A DNA stretch of 8,220 bases from Streptosporangiaceae bacterium (GTDB taxonomy: Bacteria > Actinomycetota > Actinomycetes > Streptosporangiales > Streptosporangiaceae). Positions 1 through 7,251 of the stretch are shown piece after piece. The notes beneath the pieces were generated by a model. The model was given only the letters and a program-made list of their open reading frames with translations, had not been told where the DNA came from and ran no database searches. The position numbers were made by a program, and so were the translations under genes. Each line of letters begins with the position of its first letter. The first letter of the stretch is position 1. The stretch spans positions 1-8,220 of the forward strand of contig JASHYW010000117.1 of the NCBI GenBank assembly GCA_030042885.1, written 5' to 3'.

Positions 1-1015
1 CACCCAGCAGCCCGATGCTGATGTGGCGGCGGGGGCCGAGCCGCGGGTACAGCACCCGGCTGGCCAGCTGCGCGCCGGCCATGACCCCGAGCGCCTCGGG
101 GAACGTGCTCAGCCCGGAACCGAGCGCGCTCAGGCCGCGGCCGTCCTGGTAGTACAGGGAGATGGCGTACAGAGTGCCGAGGAAGGCGACCGAAGCGAGG
201 ACCATGACGCCGTTACCGGCCCGGAACAGGCGGTTCTTCAGCAGCCGAAGGTCCACCATGGGCGCGGCCGACCTCAGCTCGACGAACGCCATGGCCGCGA
301 GCAGCACCACCCCGGCCGCGATTGCCGCGCGTACCTGCGTCTCGTGCCAGCCCAGGTTGGGCCCTTCCGCCACGCCGTACATCAGCAGCCCCAGCCCCAG
401 CCCGGACAGCAGGAACCCGGCCAGGTCGAAACGGCCAGGCCGCGCTTGGGCCGACTGCCGCAGGAATACCGCGCCGAAGGTGAACGCCGCCATGCCGATT
501 GGCAGGTTCACGTAGAACACCCACCGCCAGGACAGGCCGGTGACCAGCAGCCCGCCCAGGACCGGGCCGAGGGCCGGGGCGAACGTCGTCGGAATGGTGA
601 GAATCGCCGCGGCCCTGATTCGCTCCTCGGGCGGGAACACGCGGTACAGCATCGCCATCCCGACCGGGGCCAGCATGCCGCCGCCCGCGCCCTGCAGGAT
701 CCGGAACGCGACCAGCTCGCCCAGGCTGGAGGCCAGCCCGCACAGCACCGAGGCGGCGGTGAACACCGCGATGGCCGCCAGCAGCACCCGCTTGCCGCCC
801 AGGCGGTCGCCGAGCCAGCCGGACGCCGGGATGAATACGGCCAGGCTGACCAGGAAGGCGATCGAGATACTGTCCACCGCCGTGGGGCTCACCCCGAAGT
901 CGCGGCCGATGGTCGGCAGGGCGACGTTCACGATCGTCGCATCCATGATGCTCATGAACATGGCGGCGACGAAGACGACACCGACCGCGACCTTCTGGCT
1001 GATGCGCGCGGCCAC
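1..1015 (-). CDS. DHA2-family MFS multidrug exporter (EmrB/QacA type), 3' end cut off by window
   Basis: This is a proton-driven efflux transporter of the 14-helix DHA2 family in the cytoplasmic membrane; the exported compound cannot be told. About 338 codons are visible, and the C-terminal helices lie beyond base 1. Seen in the translation: the D1 motif MDATIVNVALPTI near residues 24-36, motif A (GWLGDRLGGKRVLL) after helix 2, RILQGAGGGMLAP in helix 4, and motif C (APALGPVLGG) in helix 5, typical of drug:H+ antiporters. I chose the GTG at 1015-1013 because GGGGAGAGG sits five bases upstream at 1029-1021. An in-frame stop at 1085-1083 limits any extension, and the downstream ATGs would cut into helix 1. 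It is divergent from the oxidoreductase at 1137, so the two may share a control region. No TetR or MarR regulator is visible here. Family assignment is secure; substrate is unknown. Confidence 0.92.
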   Translation of the reverse strand, partial: MAARISQKVAVGVVFVAAMFMSIMDATIVNVALPTIGRDFGVSPTAVDSISIAFLVSLAVFIPASGWLGDRLGGKRVLLAAIAVFTAASVLCGLASSLGELVAFRILQGAGGGMLAPVGMAMLYRVFPPEERIRAAAILTIPTTFAPALGPVLGGLLVTGLSWRWVFYVNLPIGMAAFTFGAVFLRQSAQARPGRFDLAGFLLSGLGLGLLMYGVAEGPNLGWHETQVRAAIAAGVVLLAAMAFVELRSAAPMVDLRLLKNRLFRAGNGVMVLASVAFLGTLYAISLYYQDGRGLSALGSGLSTFPEALGVMAGAQLASRVLYPRLGPRRHISIGLLG

Positions 1016-1136
1016 GACTTCCTCTCCCCGCGGCTCGGTCCTGCGGCGCGCGGCATCCCGGCTATCCTGCCGAGGACAAGCTCATGCGAGCGCTGGAAAT
1101 TCCGGTCCGGATCACCCGGGGAGAAGGAGGCCTCCG
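1016..1136. promoter_or_regulatory. Divergent intergenic control region
   Basis: These 121 bases separate the divergent starts of the DHA2 exporter and the oxidoreductase, so they must hold both promoters unless one gene is read from farther away. Each gene has a good ribosome binding site at its end of the region: GGGGAGAGG for the exporter (1029-1021, minus strand) and AAGGAGG for the oxidoreductase (1124-1130, six bases before its ATG). I could not identify a convincing -35/-10 pair or a clear palindromic operator on either strand. Its role as a control region is inferred from gene orientation only. Confidence 0.45.
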
Positions 1137-1997
1137 ATGCGCCACATCACCGTGCTGGGGACCGGCCTCATGGGCGCGGCCATGGCCCGCAGCCTGCTGC
1201 GGGCCGGCCTGGACGTCACGGTGTGGAACCGGACCGCGGGCCGGGCCGCGCCGCTGGCCGCGGACGGCGCGCAAGTGGCCGGCACCGCCGCCGAGGCGGT
1301 CGCCGGGGCAGACGCGGTGGTCACCATGTTGTGGGACGGCGACTCGGTGGCCGAGGTGATGACTGAAGCGCTTCCGGCCGCGCCGGCCGGGGTGCTGTGG
1401 GTCCAGACGAGCACGGTGAGCCTGGACGACGCCGGCGACCGGCTGCCCGCCCTGGCCGCCAGGCACGGGGCCCGGTACATCGACGCCCCGGTGCTGGGCA
1501 CCCGCCAGCCCGCCGAGGAAGGCAAGCTCACGGTCCTGGCCGCCGCTCCCGAGCCGCTGCGGGACCCGGTCGCGCCGGTGTTCGGCGCGACCGCCGCCCG
1601 CGTCGTCTGGGTCAGCGAACGGCCGGGCGACGGCACCCGTCTCAAGCTGGTCGCCAACTCCTGGGTCGCCACGATCGTGGCTGCGACCGGCCAGGCGATT
1701 GCGTTCGCCCGGGATCTCGGCCTGGATCCGCAGGCGTTCCTGGATATGGTCAAGGGCGGCGCCGTGGACACCCCCTATCTCCGCCTGAAGGGCCAGGCGA
1801 TGATCGCCGGCCAGTTCCCGCCCTCGTTCGCGGTGGACGGTGCGGTCAAGGACACCGGGCTCATCGCCGCGGCGATGCGGGAGGTGGGCACCGACGCCAC
1901 GCTGATGGACGTCGTCGGGCAGCAATACCGCAAGGCCGCCGACGCTGGGCACGGCGAGGAGGATTTTGCCGCCGTCTACCACGCTTTCCGTGGCTGA
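1137..1997 (+). CDS. NAD(P)-dependent oxidoreductase, 3-hydroxyisobutyrate dehydrogenase / beta-hydroxyacid dehydrogenase family
   Basis: This 286-residue cytoplasmic dehydrogenase has the usual family length. The N-terminal Rossmann domain shows GTGLMG at residues 8-13 and VWNRT at 29-33. An N-R-T at the end of beta strand 2 normally favours NADP(H) over NAD(H). The substrate-loop equivalent is STVS at 92-95, and the catalytic lysine of the family is K170, with N174 following in the helical domain (LKLVANSW). The hallmark DAPVSGG loop is altered to DAPVLGT (residues 116-122), so 3-hydroxyisobutyrate itself may not be the substrate; a relative acting on another hydroxy acid, or an uncharacterised reductase, is possible. 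The start at ATG 1137 is fixed by AAGGAGG six bases upstream; a longer in-frame reading from 540 only runs antisense to the exporter. It stands alone on its strand, divergent from the exporter and convergent with the operon end at 2047. The 49 bases between the two stop codons show no strong terminator hairpin. Confidence 0.9.
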   Translation: MRHITVLGTGLMGAAMARSLLRAGLDVTVWNRTAGRAAPLAADGAQVAGTAAEAVAGADAVVTMLWDGDSVAEVMTEALPAAPAGVLWVQTSTVSLDDAGDRLPALAARHGARYIDAPVLGTRQPAEEGKLTVLAAAPEPLRDPVAPVFGATAARVVWVSERPGDGTRLKLVANSWVATIVAATGQAIAFARDLGLDPQAFLDMVKGGAVDTPYLRLKGQAMIAGQFPPSFAVDGAVKDTGLIAAAMREVGTDATLMDVVGQQYRKAADAGHGEEDFAAVYHAFRG

Positions 1998-2046
1998 GCC
2001 CGAGTCCGGCGTCTCCCCTGGCGAGTTCGGCTAAGCGGCGACGGCC

Positions 2047-2319
2047 TCAGATGCCATCCCAGATGTGCGTCACGTAGAAGACCCAGCGGTAGTCCGTTTC
2101 CGGGTTGGTGCTGAACTGCTTCTGCCGGTCCAGGGACTGCTGCCAGCAGTCGTCGCAGAACCCTTCGGGCAGGCTCTCCCGGATCTCGCTCTGGGACATG
2201 CCTTGGATCATCAGGACTCCGAGCTGGCGGACGTAGATGTTAATGACCTCGGACCCGCCCTGGTCCGCGCCTGCCGCCTGGACGATTCTACCCGGCCGGA
2301 CGCCGGGCATCATCGGCAT
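2047..2319 (-). CDS. Small unrecognised protein with CxxC motif, last gene of the operon
   Basis: I do not recognise this 90-residue protein. Its start overlaps the 3' end of the FGGY kinase by about 32 bases, so it is probably translated by coupling. ATGs at 2319, 2313 and 2310 are all possible, none has a clear Shine-Dalgarno sequence, and no other start lies before the conserved-looking part. Codons after about residue 22 have strongly GC-biased third positions, supporting a real gene. From there the protein reads as a helical stretch (VINIYVRQLGVLMIQGMS), an acidic/polar helix, then FCDDCW with a Cys pair at residues 55 and 58. The aromatic-rich end contains DYRWVFYVTHIWDGI. There is no signal peptide or membrane segment. 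It could be a metal- or redox-sensitive accessory protein for the kinase or lyase, but function is unknown. The plus-strand reading over the same bases is the less protein-like of the two. Confidence 0.68.
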   Translation of the reverse strand: MPMMPGVRPGRIVQAAGADQGGSEVINIYVRQLGVLMIQGMSQSEIRESLPEGFCDDCWQQSLDRQKQFSTNPETDYRWVFYVTHIWDGI

Positions 2320-3877
2320 GATCGCGGTTGAGGCGGGCGTGTGCCTTGCGGTTGCGCCGGTAGAGCCCGACGAACTCGGCGAACAGCTTGTCGTAGAGCT
2401 CCTTGGGGGCCGGGTCCGGCTGGTAGCTCCTCGCCACCCGGACGCGGTCCGGCACCTGGTCGAACGTGAGCTCGCCGAGCGCGACCGCGGCCAGCAGGCC
2501 CACTCCCCGCGTGCCCGCGTTCACCGGGTCGGCGACCTGATCGATGGTCCGGCCGAGCACGTCGGCGAAGATCTGGCACCACACGTCCGAACGCGCGCCG
2601 CCACCGATGAACCGGATCGGCTCCAGCCGGTGTCGGGTGAAGCGCTCCACGGCCCCGAGCAGCCAGCGCGCGTTGAGGGCCACGCCTTCGAACACGGCCC
2701 GCACCAGGTCCTCACGGTTCGCCGATAGCGAGAGGTTGTGAAATCCGCCGCGCACGAATCGGTCTTCGACCGGGGTCCGTTCGCCGTACAGCCACGGGGT
2801 GAAGATCACCCCGTGGCTCCCGGGCGGGGCGTGAGCGGCCATCCGGTCGAAGTCGCGGTACGCGGAGGCCGGCGGGTCATCGCCGAAGAGCACCCGGTCG
2901 CGCAGGAACGTGAGGGCGGCCCCGGCTGTCTCCTGCTCGTCGGCGACGAAGTAGCGCCCCGGTATCGGCGACGGCAGCGAAGCCATGTTGTGCAGCAGGT
3001 CGGTCTTCTTGAACGGCACGTGGCAGGTCAGCCAGGATGATGTGCCGACGTACAGATGCGCTTGGTAGTCGCGGGTGGCCCCGGAGCCGATCGCCGCCGA
3101 TTGCAGGTCAGGCGTGCCGACGACGACCGGGATGCCGGCCGGGACGCCCAGGGCGTCCGCTGGCTCGGGCGACAGCGGGCCGAGGATGTCCGTGGCGGCC
3201 AGCAGTTCGGGCAGCCGCGACTCCTCGATCCCGGCCAGCCGCAGCAGCGCAGGGTCATAGCGGATGCGGTCCGAGTGCCGGTTGTCGGTCACCCAGTGCA
3301 GCGCGATCGAGTCGAACGAGGCCGCGCAACGCCCGGTGAGACGGGCGTTGAGCCAGTCCTTGGGTTCCAGGAACATGTGCGCCCGGCGGTAGGTGTCCGG
3401 CTCCTCGTGCTTGAGCCACAGGATGTGGGCGATGGGGTCCTTGCCGCTCTGCGCCGGTATCCCGGCCGTGGTGCGCAGCCATCGCGCCAGCCTGACCACC
3501 CCGTAGCCCTGCACCTTCACGGCTCCGCCGGTGATGCGCCGCGCGTACGGCGCGCCGCGCGAGTCCATCCAGATGATCGCGTCGCGGATGGGCTGGGCAT
3601 GCTCATCGACGGGCACGGTTCCCGACCACTGGGCGGTGCACGCCACGGCCGCCACCGATTCCGCCGGGACGGCGCCGCGGGCCATGAGGCGGGATGACGC
3701 CTTGGTGATCAGGTCCCACCACTGCCGCGGATCCTGCTCGGCGCCGCCCCCGGGAAGCAGCGTCACCTGGCACGTCTCCTCCTCTGAGGCCACGACCACG
3801 CCGGCCATGGTTACCAGGGCGATCTTCAACGCTGAGGTGCCCAGGTCGATGGCCAGGACGTGGCGCGCCATGCTCAT
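2288..3877 (-). CDS. FGGY-family carbohydrate kinase (xylulokinase-like), substrate unknown
   Basis: This cytoplasmic kinase transfers phosphate from ATP to a hydroxyl of a sugar, polyol or related compound. It has 529 residues, normal for FGGY kinases. The N-terminal half begins with [15 protein letters not shown] (phosphate-1 loop, D11), followed by CTAQWSG (80-86) and IIWMDSRG (101-108), and [13 protein letters not shown] (254-266) where D257 is the likely catalytic base. The C-terminal half has [27 protein letters not shown] and the ATP-site segment [20 protein letters not shown]. The usual xylulokinase QMHG and WNDGR segments are replaced by AQWSG and WMDSRG, so xylulose is not a safe assignment. 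The first ATG (3877-3875) overlaps the lyase stop as ATGA. The ATG two codons later (3871) is better spaced from GAGG and starts directly at [11 protein letters not shown], so it may be the real start. It is third in the operon, and its position after an S1P-lyase-type enzyme suggests it makes the phosphorylated substrate for that enzyme. Confidence 0.93.
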   Translation of the reverse strand: MSMARHVLAIDLGTSALKIALVTMAGVVVASEEETCQVTLLPGGGAEQDPRQWWDLITKASSRLMARGAVPAESVAAVACTAQWSGTVPVDEHAQPIRDAIIWMDSRGAPYARRITGGAVKVQGYGVVRLARWLRTTAGIPAQSGKDPIAHILWLKHEEPDTYRRAHMFLEPKDWLNARLTGRCAASFDSIALHWVTDNRHSDRIRYDPALLRLAGIEESRLPELLAATDILGPLSPEPADALGVPAGIPVVVGTPDLQSAAIGSGATRDYQAHLYVGTSSWLTCHVPFKKTDLLHNMASLPSPIPGRYFVADEQETAGAALTFLRDRVLFGDDPPASAYRDFDRMAAHAPPGSHGVIFTPWLYGERTPVEDRFVRGGFHNLSLSANREDLVRAVFEGVALNARWLLGAVERFTRHRLEPIRFIGGGARSDVWCQIFADVLGRTIDQVADPVNAGTRGVGLLAAVALGELTFDQVPDRVRVARSYQPDPAPKELYDKLFAEFVGLYRRNRKAHARLNRDHADDARRPAG

Positions 3878-5277
3878 ACCTCGAAGAGCAGGTCGAGGTA
3901 GCCGGCCAGGACCTGGCGTACGACCTCCGCGGGCAGGCTGGCGGCCATGCCGTAGACCGGGGCCATTCCGGTGCTGACCCCCGGGTTGGCCCGGACCTCC
4001 TCGACCGACTCGGCCAGGTCGGCCAGGAAACGGTCGGCCACGCCGGGCTGGGTGTGGCGCAGCGTGACCGCGATGTGGACCGCGGCGGGCCGCTGCAGGC
4101 CGTTCAGGCTCCAGCCGCGGTGGCCCATGTTCTCCATGACCTGGTAGACGTCGAGACCATCCTCGGCGGCGAAGGCGATGACCCACAGCGGATCGCCGAG
4201 GACCCGCAGCCCGGGTATGGCCGCGACGCCGTCCCGTATCTTCGCCCCGGTCAGCAGGATCCGCCGGGCCGCCTCGGTGTAGCCGCTCTGCCCGATCGAG
4301 ACCATGGCCGCCCAGCAGGTGGCGGACAGGGCACCTGGCCGGCTGCCCGCGAACGTGGGGGACAGGTACAGCCCGCCCGGCCAGTCGGTGACCGCGTAGT
4401 ACTGGTAGTGACGCAATTCCCTGCCGCGGTACAGCACGACCGAGGAGCCCTTGGCCGCGTACCCGTACTTGTGCGTGTCCGCCGACATCGAGGTCACGCC
4501 GGGCAGCCGGAAGTCGAAGGGGGGCACCGGGTAACCCAGCCGCCGCGCCCACGGCAGGATGAAACCGCCGAGGCACGCGTCGACGTGGCAGGCCACGCCG
4601 CCTTCGGCCGCCAGCGCCGCGATCTCGGGGATCGGGTCGATCACCCCGTGCGGGAAGGTCGGCGCCGAACCCACCACGACGGCCGTCCGCTCGCTCATGG
4701 CATCGGCCAGCTCGTCAGGATCGACCCTGAAGTCATCGCCGACCGGGACCCGCACCAGCGGCATGTCGAAGAACCGCGCCGCCTTGTCGAACGCCGCGTG
4801 CGCGGTGACCGGCGCGACGATTTCCGGCGCGGCGATGCCGCGGCGCTCGCGGGCGACGTCGCGGTAGGCCTTCATCGCCAGCAGGATGCTCTCGGTCCCG
4901 CCGGAGCTCACCGTGCCGACCACCGGCGTCTCCGCCGCCTGGTCGGCGCCGAGCATGGACGCGGTCATCGCGACGATTTCCGCCTCGAACTTGGTGGCGC
5001 TCGGCCACAGGTCCGGATGCAGCGGATTACTTTGCGACTGCGCGGCGTAGACCCGGCTGAGGAACGCCGTGTGTTCCGGATCGCCGTGGTAGACGGCGCC
5101 GGACGCGTATCCCTCGCGCCACGTGTGTTCTTCCGCTGAGGCGAGCCGCTCGACGAGATCGGCTACCTCGGCCCGGGCCAGGCCGTCGGCCGGCAGTTCC
5201 CGGAACGAAGGAAACTTGTCCCGGTAGGGCTTGAGCTGACGTTCCAGGTCGGCCATCGGGTCCGTGGCGTCAGTCAC
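3874..5277 (-). CDS. Sphingosine-1-phosphate lyase family PLP-dependent enzyme
   Basis: This is a 467-residue fold-type I PLP enzyme of the group II decarboxylase superfamily. It matches the sphingosine-1-phosphate lyase branch rather than glutamate decarboxylase. Family members cleave the C2-C3 bond of phosphorylated 2-amino-1,3-diols, giving phosphoethanolamine and a fatty aldehyde. Segments shared with eukaryotic S1P lyase, in order: SGAVYHGD (59-66), SNPLHPD (83-89), SSGGTESIL (124-132), PEIVAP then [10 protein letters not shown] with PLP-stacking H160, [20 protein letters not shown] with D233 for the pyridine nitrogen, [15 protein letters not shown] with Schiff-base lysine K270, [11 protein letters not shown], and a terminal [10 protein letters not shown]. 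It lacks the N-terminal membrane anchor of the eukaryotic enzyme, so it should be soluble. Start GTG 5277 follows AAGGAGG by six bases and overlaps the transporter stop as GTGA; its own stop overlaps the kinase start as ATGA. No key residue appears missing. Family is near certain; the physiological substrate is not, since few actinomycetes are known to make sphingolipids. Confidence 0.95.
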   Translation of the reverse strand: MTDATDPMADLERQLKPYRDKFPSFRELPADGLARAEVADLVERLASAEEHTWREGYASGAVYHGDPEHTAFLSRVYAAQSQSNPLHPDLWPSATKFEAEIVAMTASMLGADQAAETPVVGTVSSGGTESILLAMKAYRDVARERRGIAAPEIVAPVTAHAAFDKAARFFDMPLVRVPVGDDFRVDPDELADAMSERTAVVVGSAPTFPHGVIDPIPEIAALAAEGGVACHVDACLGGFILPWARRLGYPVPPFDFRLPGVTSMSADTHKYGYAAKGSSVVLYRGRELRHYQYYAVTDWPGGLYLSPTFAGSRPGALSATCWAAMVSIGQSGYTEAARRILLTGAKIRDGVAAIPGLRVLGDPLWVIAFAAEDGLDVYQVMENMGHRGWSLNGLQRPAAVHIAVTLRHTQPGVADRFLADLAESVEEVRANPGVSTGMAPVYGMAASLPAEVVRQVLAGYLDLLFEV

Positions 5278-6488
5278 TGGGCTCCTCCTTGGTACGCGCT
5301 GGCGGCGCTCGTGGCTGCGGCACTGCCGGCTGGAAGCCTGATGGCCAGCGCGAGCCCGGCCAGGCAAATGGCCGAGAGGGTGCCCAGCGAAAGGTACGGG
5401 TTCCCGATGGCGGCCTGGACGATCAGCACCAGGACCACGCCGCCGAGGTTCCCGGACAGCAGCAGGAACCCGGCCGCACCGCCGGCGCGTTCGGGCCCGG
5501 CGTACAGTTCCGACCAGTCCAGCACGACCGGCAGGCCGGCCAGCAGGAAGAAACCGGCGGCGAACAGGACGAGCGCGTTGACGGCCGGGTTATGCACCAC
5601 GGCGATCACGGCGAACGCCGCCGCCGTCACCACCACCGCGATCTCCAGCAGGCCCCGTCGCTGGTTGCGCTGCGCGACGACGCCCGGCAGCAGCCCGCCG
5701 CCGGCGATCCCTCCCACGGTCATCAGCGCGATCAGGTAGCCGCTCGCGCCGCCGTGACCGAAGTGCGTGAGGATGGAGTCGAGCCACGTCGCGACCGCGT
5801 TGAATACCCCCATCCCGACGAACAGCAGGCTGGCCAGCAGCCACATGAATCGGTCGCCCCGCAGCCAGCGCAGGGACACCGCGACCGACGGATCGCCCGG
5901 GAAAGCCGCGGGCGCCCGGATCACCGTCAGTACCCACACGGCGGCCAGCACGGCCACGGCGGCCTGGACCCTCAGCAGCAGCCTCAGGCCGCCGGCGTCG
6001 AGCAGCGGCCCGCCGGAAAGGACGGCGGCGAGAATGCCCGCGAACAGGGCCACGCTGCCGATGGAGACCGCCGTCACCCGCTCCCTGGCCGGGAAGTAGC
6101 GGCCGGCCACCTTGGTGATCGAGTTGAGCACGAACGGCTGGCCCGCCGCGGTCACGAACTGGCCCGCGAGGGCCCAGCCGTACGACGACGGGCCGGCCAG
6201 GCGCAGCAGCCCGCCGGCCGCGGTCAAGGTCGCGCCGAGGCCGAGGGCCCGCCCGAACCGGGTGTCGAGCCAGCGGCCAGCGGGCAGGGCCAGGATGACG
6301 TACACAAAGGGGAAGATGACGGCGAGATCGCCCACCGCCCCCTCGGACACCCTCATGATCTGGTGGGTCTGCGTCGTAATCGGCGCGTAGGCGAGCCACA
6401 GCCATTGGGTGCACGCGGTCAGCAGTGCATAACCGGTCAGGATAATCCACCGGTTGACCCGCACCGGTGCCACGCTCTGTGCCGTCAC
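5274..6488 (-). CDS. MFS transporter, FLVCR-like, first gene of the operon
   Basis: This 404-residue, roughly 12-helix major facilitator protein sits in the cytoplasmic membrane. It resembles the FLVCR branch, whose animal members carry choline and ethanolamine. Supporting segments: CTQWLW in helix 1 (W29), the modified motif [13 protein letters not shown] (69-80), which matches the FLVCR pattern WLLDTRGLR better than the drug-exporter GxLaDrxGrk, and [14 protein letters not shown] in helix 4 (Q117) followed by [18 protein letters not shown]29 and Q117 line up by eye with substrate-contact positions that I recall for FLVCR proteins; this alignment is not computed. The GTG at 6488-6486 is chosen because GGAG lies five bases upstream, and the upstream in-frame extension (to 6671) is a Cys/Arg-rich non-protein-like stretch lying over the regulator remnant. 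GTGs at 6473 and 6464 are alternatives. It heads the operon and overlaps the lyase by four bases, suggesting it supplies the substrate or moves a product of that pathway. MFS membership is certain, the FLVCR-like branch likely, and direction of transport unknown. Confidence 0.9.
   Translation of the reverse strand: MTAQSVAPVRVNRWIILTGYALLTACTQWLWLAYAPITTQTHQIMRVSEGAVGDLAVIFPFVYVILALPAGRWLDTRFGRALGLGATLTAAGGLLRLAGPSSYGWALAGQFVTAAGQPFVLNSITKVAGRYFPARERVTAVSIGSVALFAGILAAVLSGGPLLDAGGLRLLLRVQAAVAVLAAVWVLTVIRAPAAFPGDPSVAVSLRWLRGDRFMWLLASLLFVGMGVFNAVATWLDSILTHFGHGGASGYLIALMTVGGIAGGGLLPGVVAQRNQRRGLLEIAVVVTAAAFAVIAVVHNPAVNALVLFAAGFFLLAGLPVVLDWSELYAGPERAGGAAGFLLLSGNLGGVVLVLIVQAAIGNPYLSLGTLSAICLAGLALAIRLPAGSAAATSAASAYQGGAQ
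5282..5290 (-). promoter_or_regulatory. Strong ribosome binding site that sets the lyase GTG start
   Basis: AAGGAGGAG lies within the last codons of the transporter gene, and its AAGGAGG core is six bases before the GTG at 5277. This is the best Shine-Dalgarno sequence in the operon. It decides between this start and a longer open frame reaching to 5367. With the GTGA stop/start overlap it suggests the lyase is both re-initiated and independently loaded. Confidence 0.75.
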
Positions 6489-6602
6489 TGCCGCTCCGCT
6501 GCTGTGCTCGCCCTTGCATCCCTGGGGACATCTTCGTGCCTGCGATGCGGCTACGCCACCCCGAGTCAAACCCGCGACGGGGCGCCTGTGCGGGATGCGG
6601 AT
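6489..6602 (-). promoter_or_regulatory. Leader/promoter region of the transporter-lyase-kinase operon
   Basis: This stretch lies between the regulator remnant and the transporter start and is the likely site of the operon promoter. On the minus strand a TTGACT (6569-6564) resembles a -35 element, but no convincing -10 sequence lies 16-19 bases downstream. The binding site GGAG at 6497-6494 precedes the GTG start. The bases immediately after the remnant contain no recognisable gene. The promoter is proposed from position and the single half-element only. Confidence 0.3.
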
Positions 6603-7251
6603 TCGCCTCCCGCAAGAACAGCGGGCCAACGGCTGCCCAGGCCAGCAGGCGGGGATCGTCGCGAAGTTCATCGGAGCATTCGAGGACTTCCACTGCCGCG
6701 CGGATCGCCGGCGCGCCAGGCTCGCCCTCGCCCGAGAAGATCAGCGCCATACCCCGTACGAGCAAGGCGAAGAAGGTGGTACGCCTGTCCGCGTCTGGCG
6801 GGAGGAGCGACCCGGCCCGCTCCGCCGCCCGTCGCATGGTAGCCGTATCACCGGCGTAAAGGGACGCGGCCACAACCTCGGCGAGCATCACCACGCCACG
6901 TTCCGGATCGATCGGCGCGGCCTGCTCAGCGCCGGCCAGCAGGATCTCCTGAGCTGTGGTGACTGGCCCGCGCCGGGTCGCGATCTGGCCGCGGAGGTGC
7001 TCGATCGCGACGGCCAGATTGGGAGTGAGGGCATGCCGGCCCGCCTGGTCCAGCAGCGCCACGGCACGCTCGGCCAGTCCGCCGAGCCAGGCAGCGTCGG
7101 CCGCAGCGTACATCAGCCGGCCCTGCCGCGCCTCTTCGGGGGCCAGCAGCGCCGCGCGCTCGAACGCCCGGGACGAAACTTCGTAGGCGCTGCGCTGGTA
7201 GGCGCGCTGACCGGCCTGCTCGAGCGCCGACGAGGCCGTGCCGTCGGGACC
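6600..7251 (-). pseudogene. Remnant of a LAL-type LuxR-family transcriptional regulator (middle region only)
   Basis: About 216 codons in one minus-strand frame read as the helical, TPR-like middle of the large ATP-binding LuxR regulators common in actinomycetes. Typical phrases in order are SSALEQAGQRA, RAFERAALLAPEEARQGRLM, ADAAWLGGLAERAVALLDQA, AIEHLRGQIATRRG, QEILLAGAEQ and DDPRLLAWAAVGPLFLRE. In intact members (around 900 residues) this part is preceded by a Walker A/B ATPase domain and followed by more repeats and a C-terminal LuxR helix-turn-helix. Here similarity stops abruptly near 7251 and near 6603, and I find neither flanking domain in any frame. There is no good start with a binding site at the left boundary, and the frame simply continues into non-coding-like sequence. 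A short expressed TPR-like protein cannot be excluded. It lies just upstream of the operon in the same direction, so the intact gene may once have been its neighbour or regulator. Confidence 0.65.

Noticed and set aside
540..1136. In-frame upstream extension of the oxidoreductase to 540
   Set aside because: The Rossmann fold starts directly at ATG 1137 with a strong AAGGAGG site; the extension lies antisense to the exporter and is not protein-like.
23..1366. Long plus-strand open frame across the exporter gene
   Set aside because: It is antisense to the clear DHA2 transporter, has Arg/Gln/Pro-rich low-quality composition and no domain motifs; GC-rich DNA commonly keeps such frames open.
1062..1982. 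Minus-strand open frame opposite the oxidoreductase
   Set aside because: It is a shadow of a well-supported gene, with Arg/Gly/His-rich sequence and no motifs.
1998..2046. Possible bidirectional terminator between the convergent genes
   Set aside because: Only weak imperfect pairings (for example GCCCGA with TTCGGC) are present and there is no T-run, so I could not support a terminator.
2065..2331. Plus-strand open frame opposite the small CxxC gene
   Set aside because: Considered as an alternative to the minus-strand gene; it is more hydrophobic/acidic and motif-free, lacks a binding site, and the minus frame shows better third-position GC bias and operon context.
4054..5139. 361-codon plus-strand open frame over the lyase gene
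   Set aside because: It is antisense to the S1P-lyase-type enzyme, whose sequence matches its family end to end; the plus frame is Arg/Gly/Asp-rich without domains.
6489..6671. 61-residue N-terminal extension of the FLVCR-like transporter
   Set aside because: The extension is Cys/Arg-rich, has no binding site at its ATG and overlaps the regulator remnant; the GTG at 6488 has GGAG and starts just before helix 1.
5289..6842. 517-codon plus-strand open frame over the transporter gene
   Set aside because: It is antisense to the membrane transporter and made mostly of Gln/Arg/Gly/His runs, as expected from reading the complement of hydrophobic codons.
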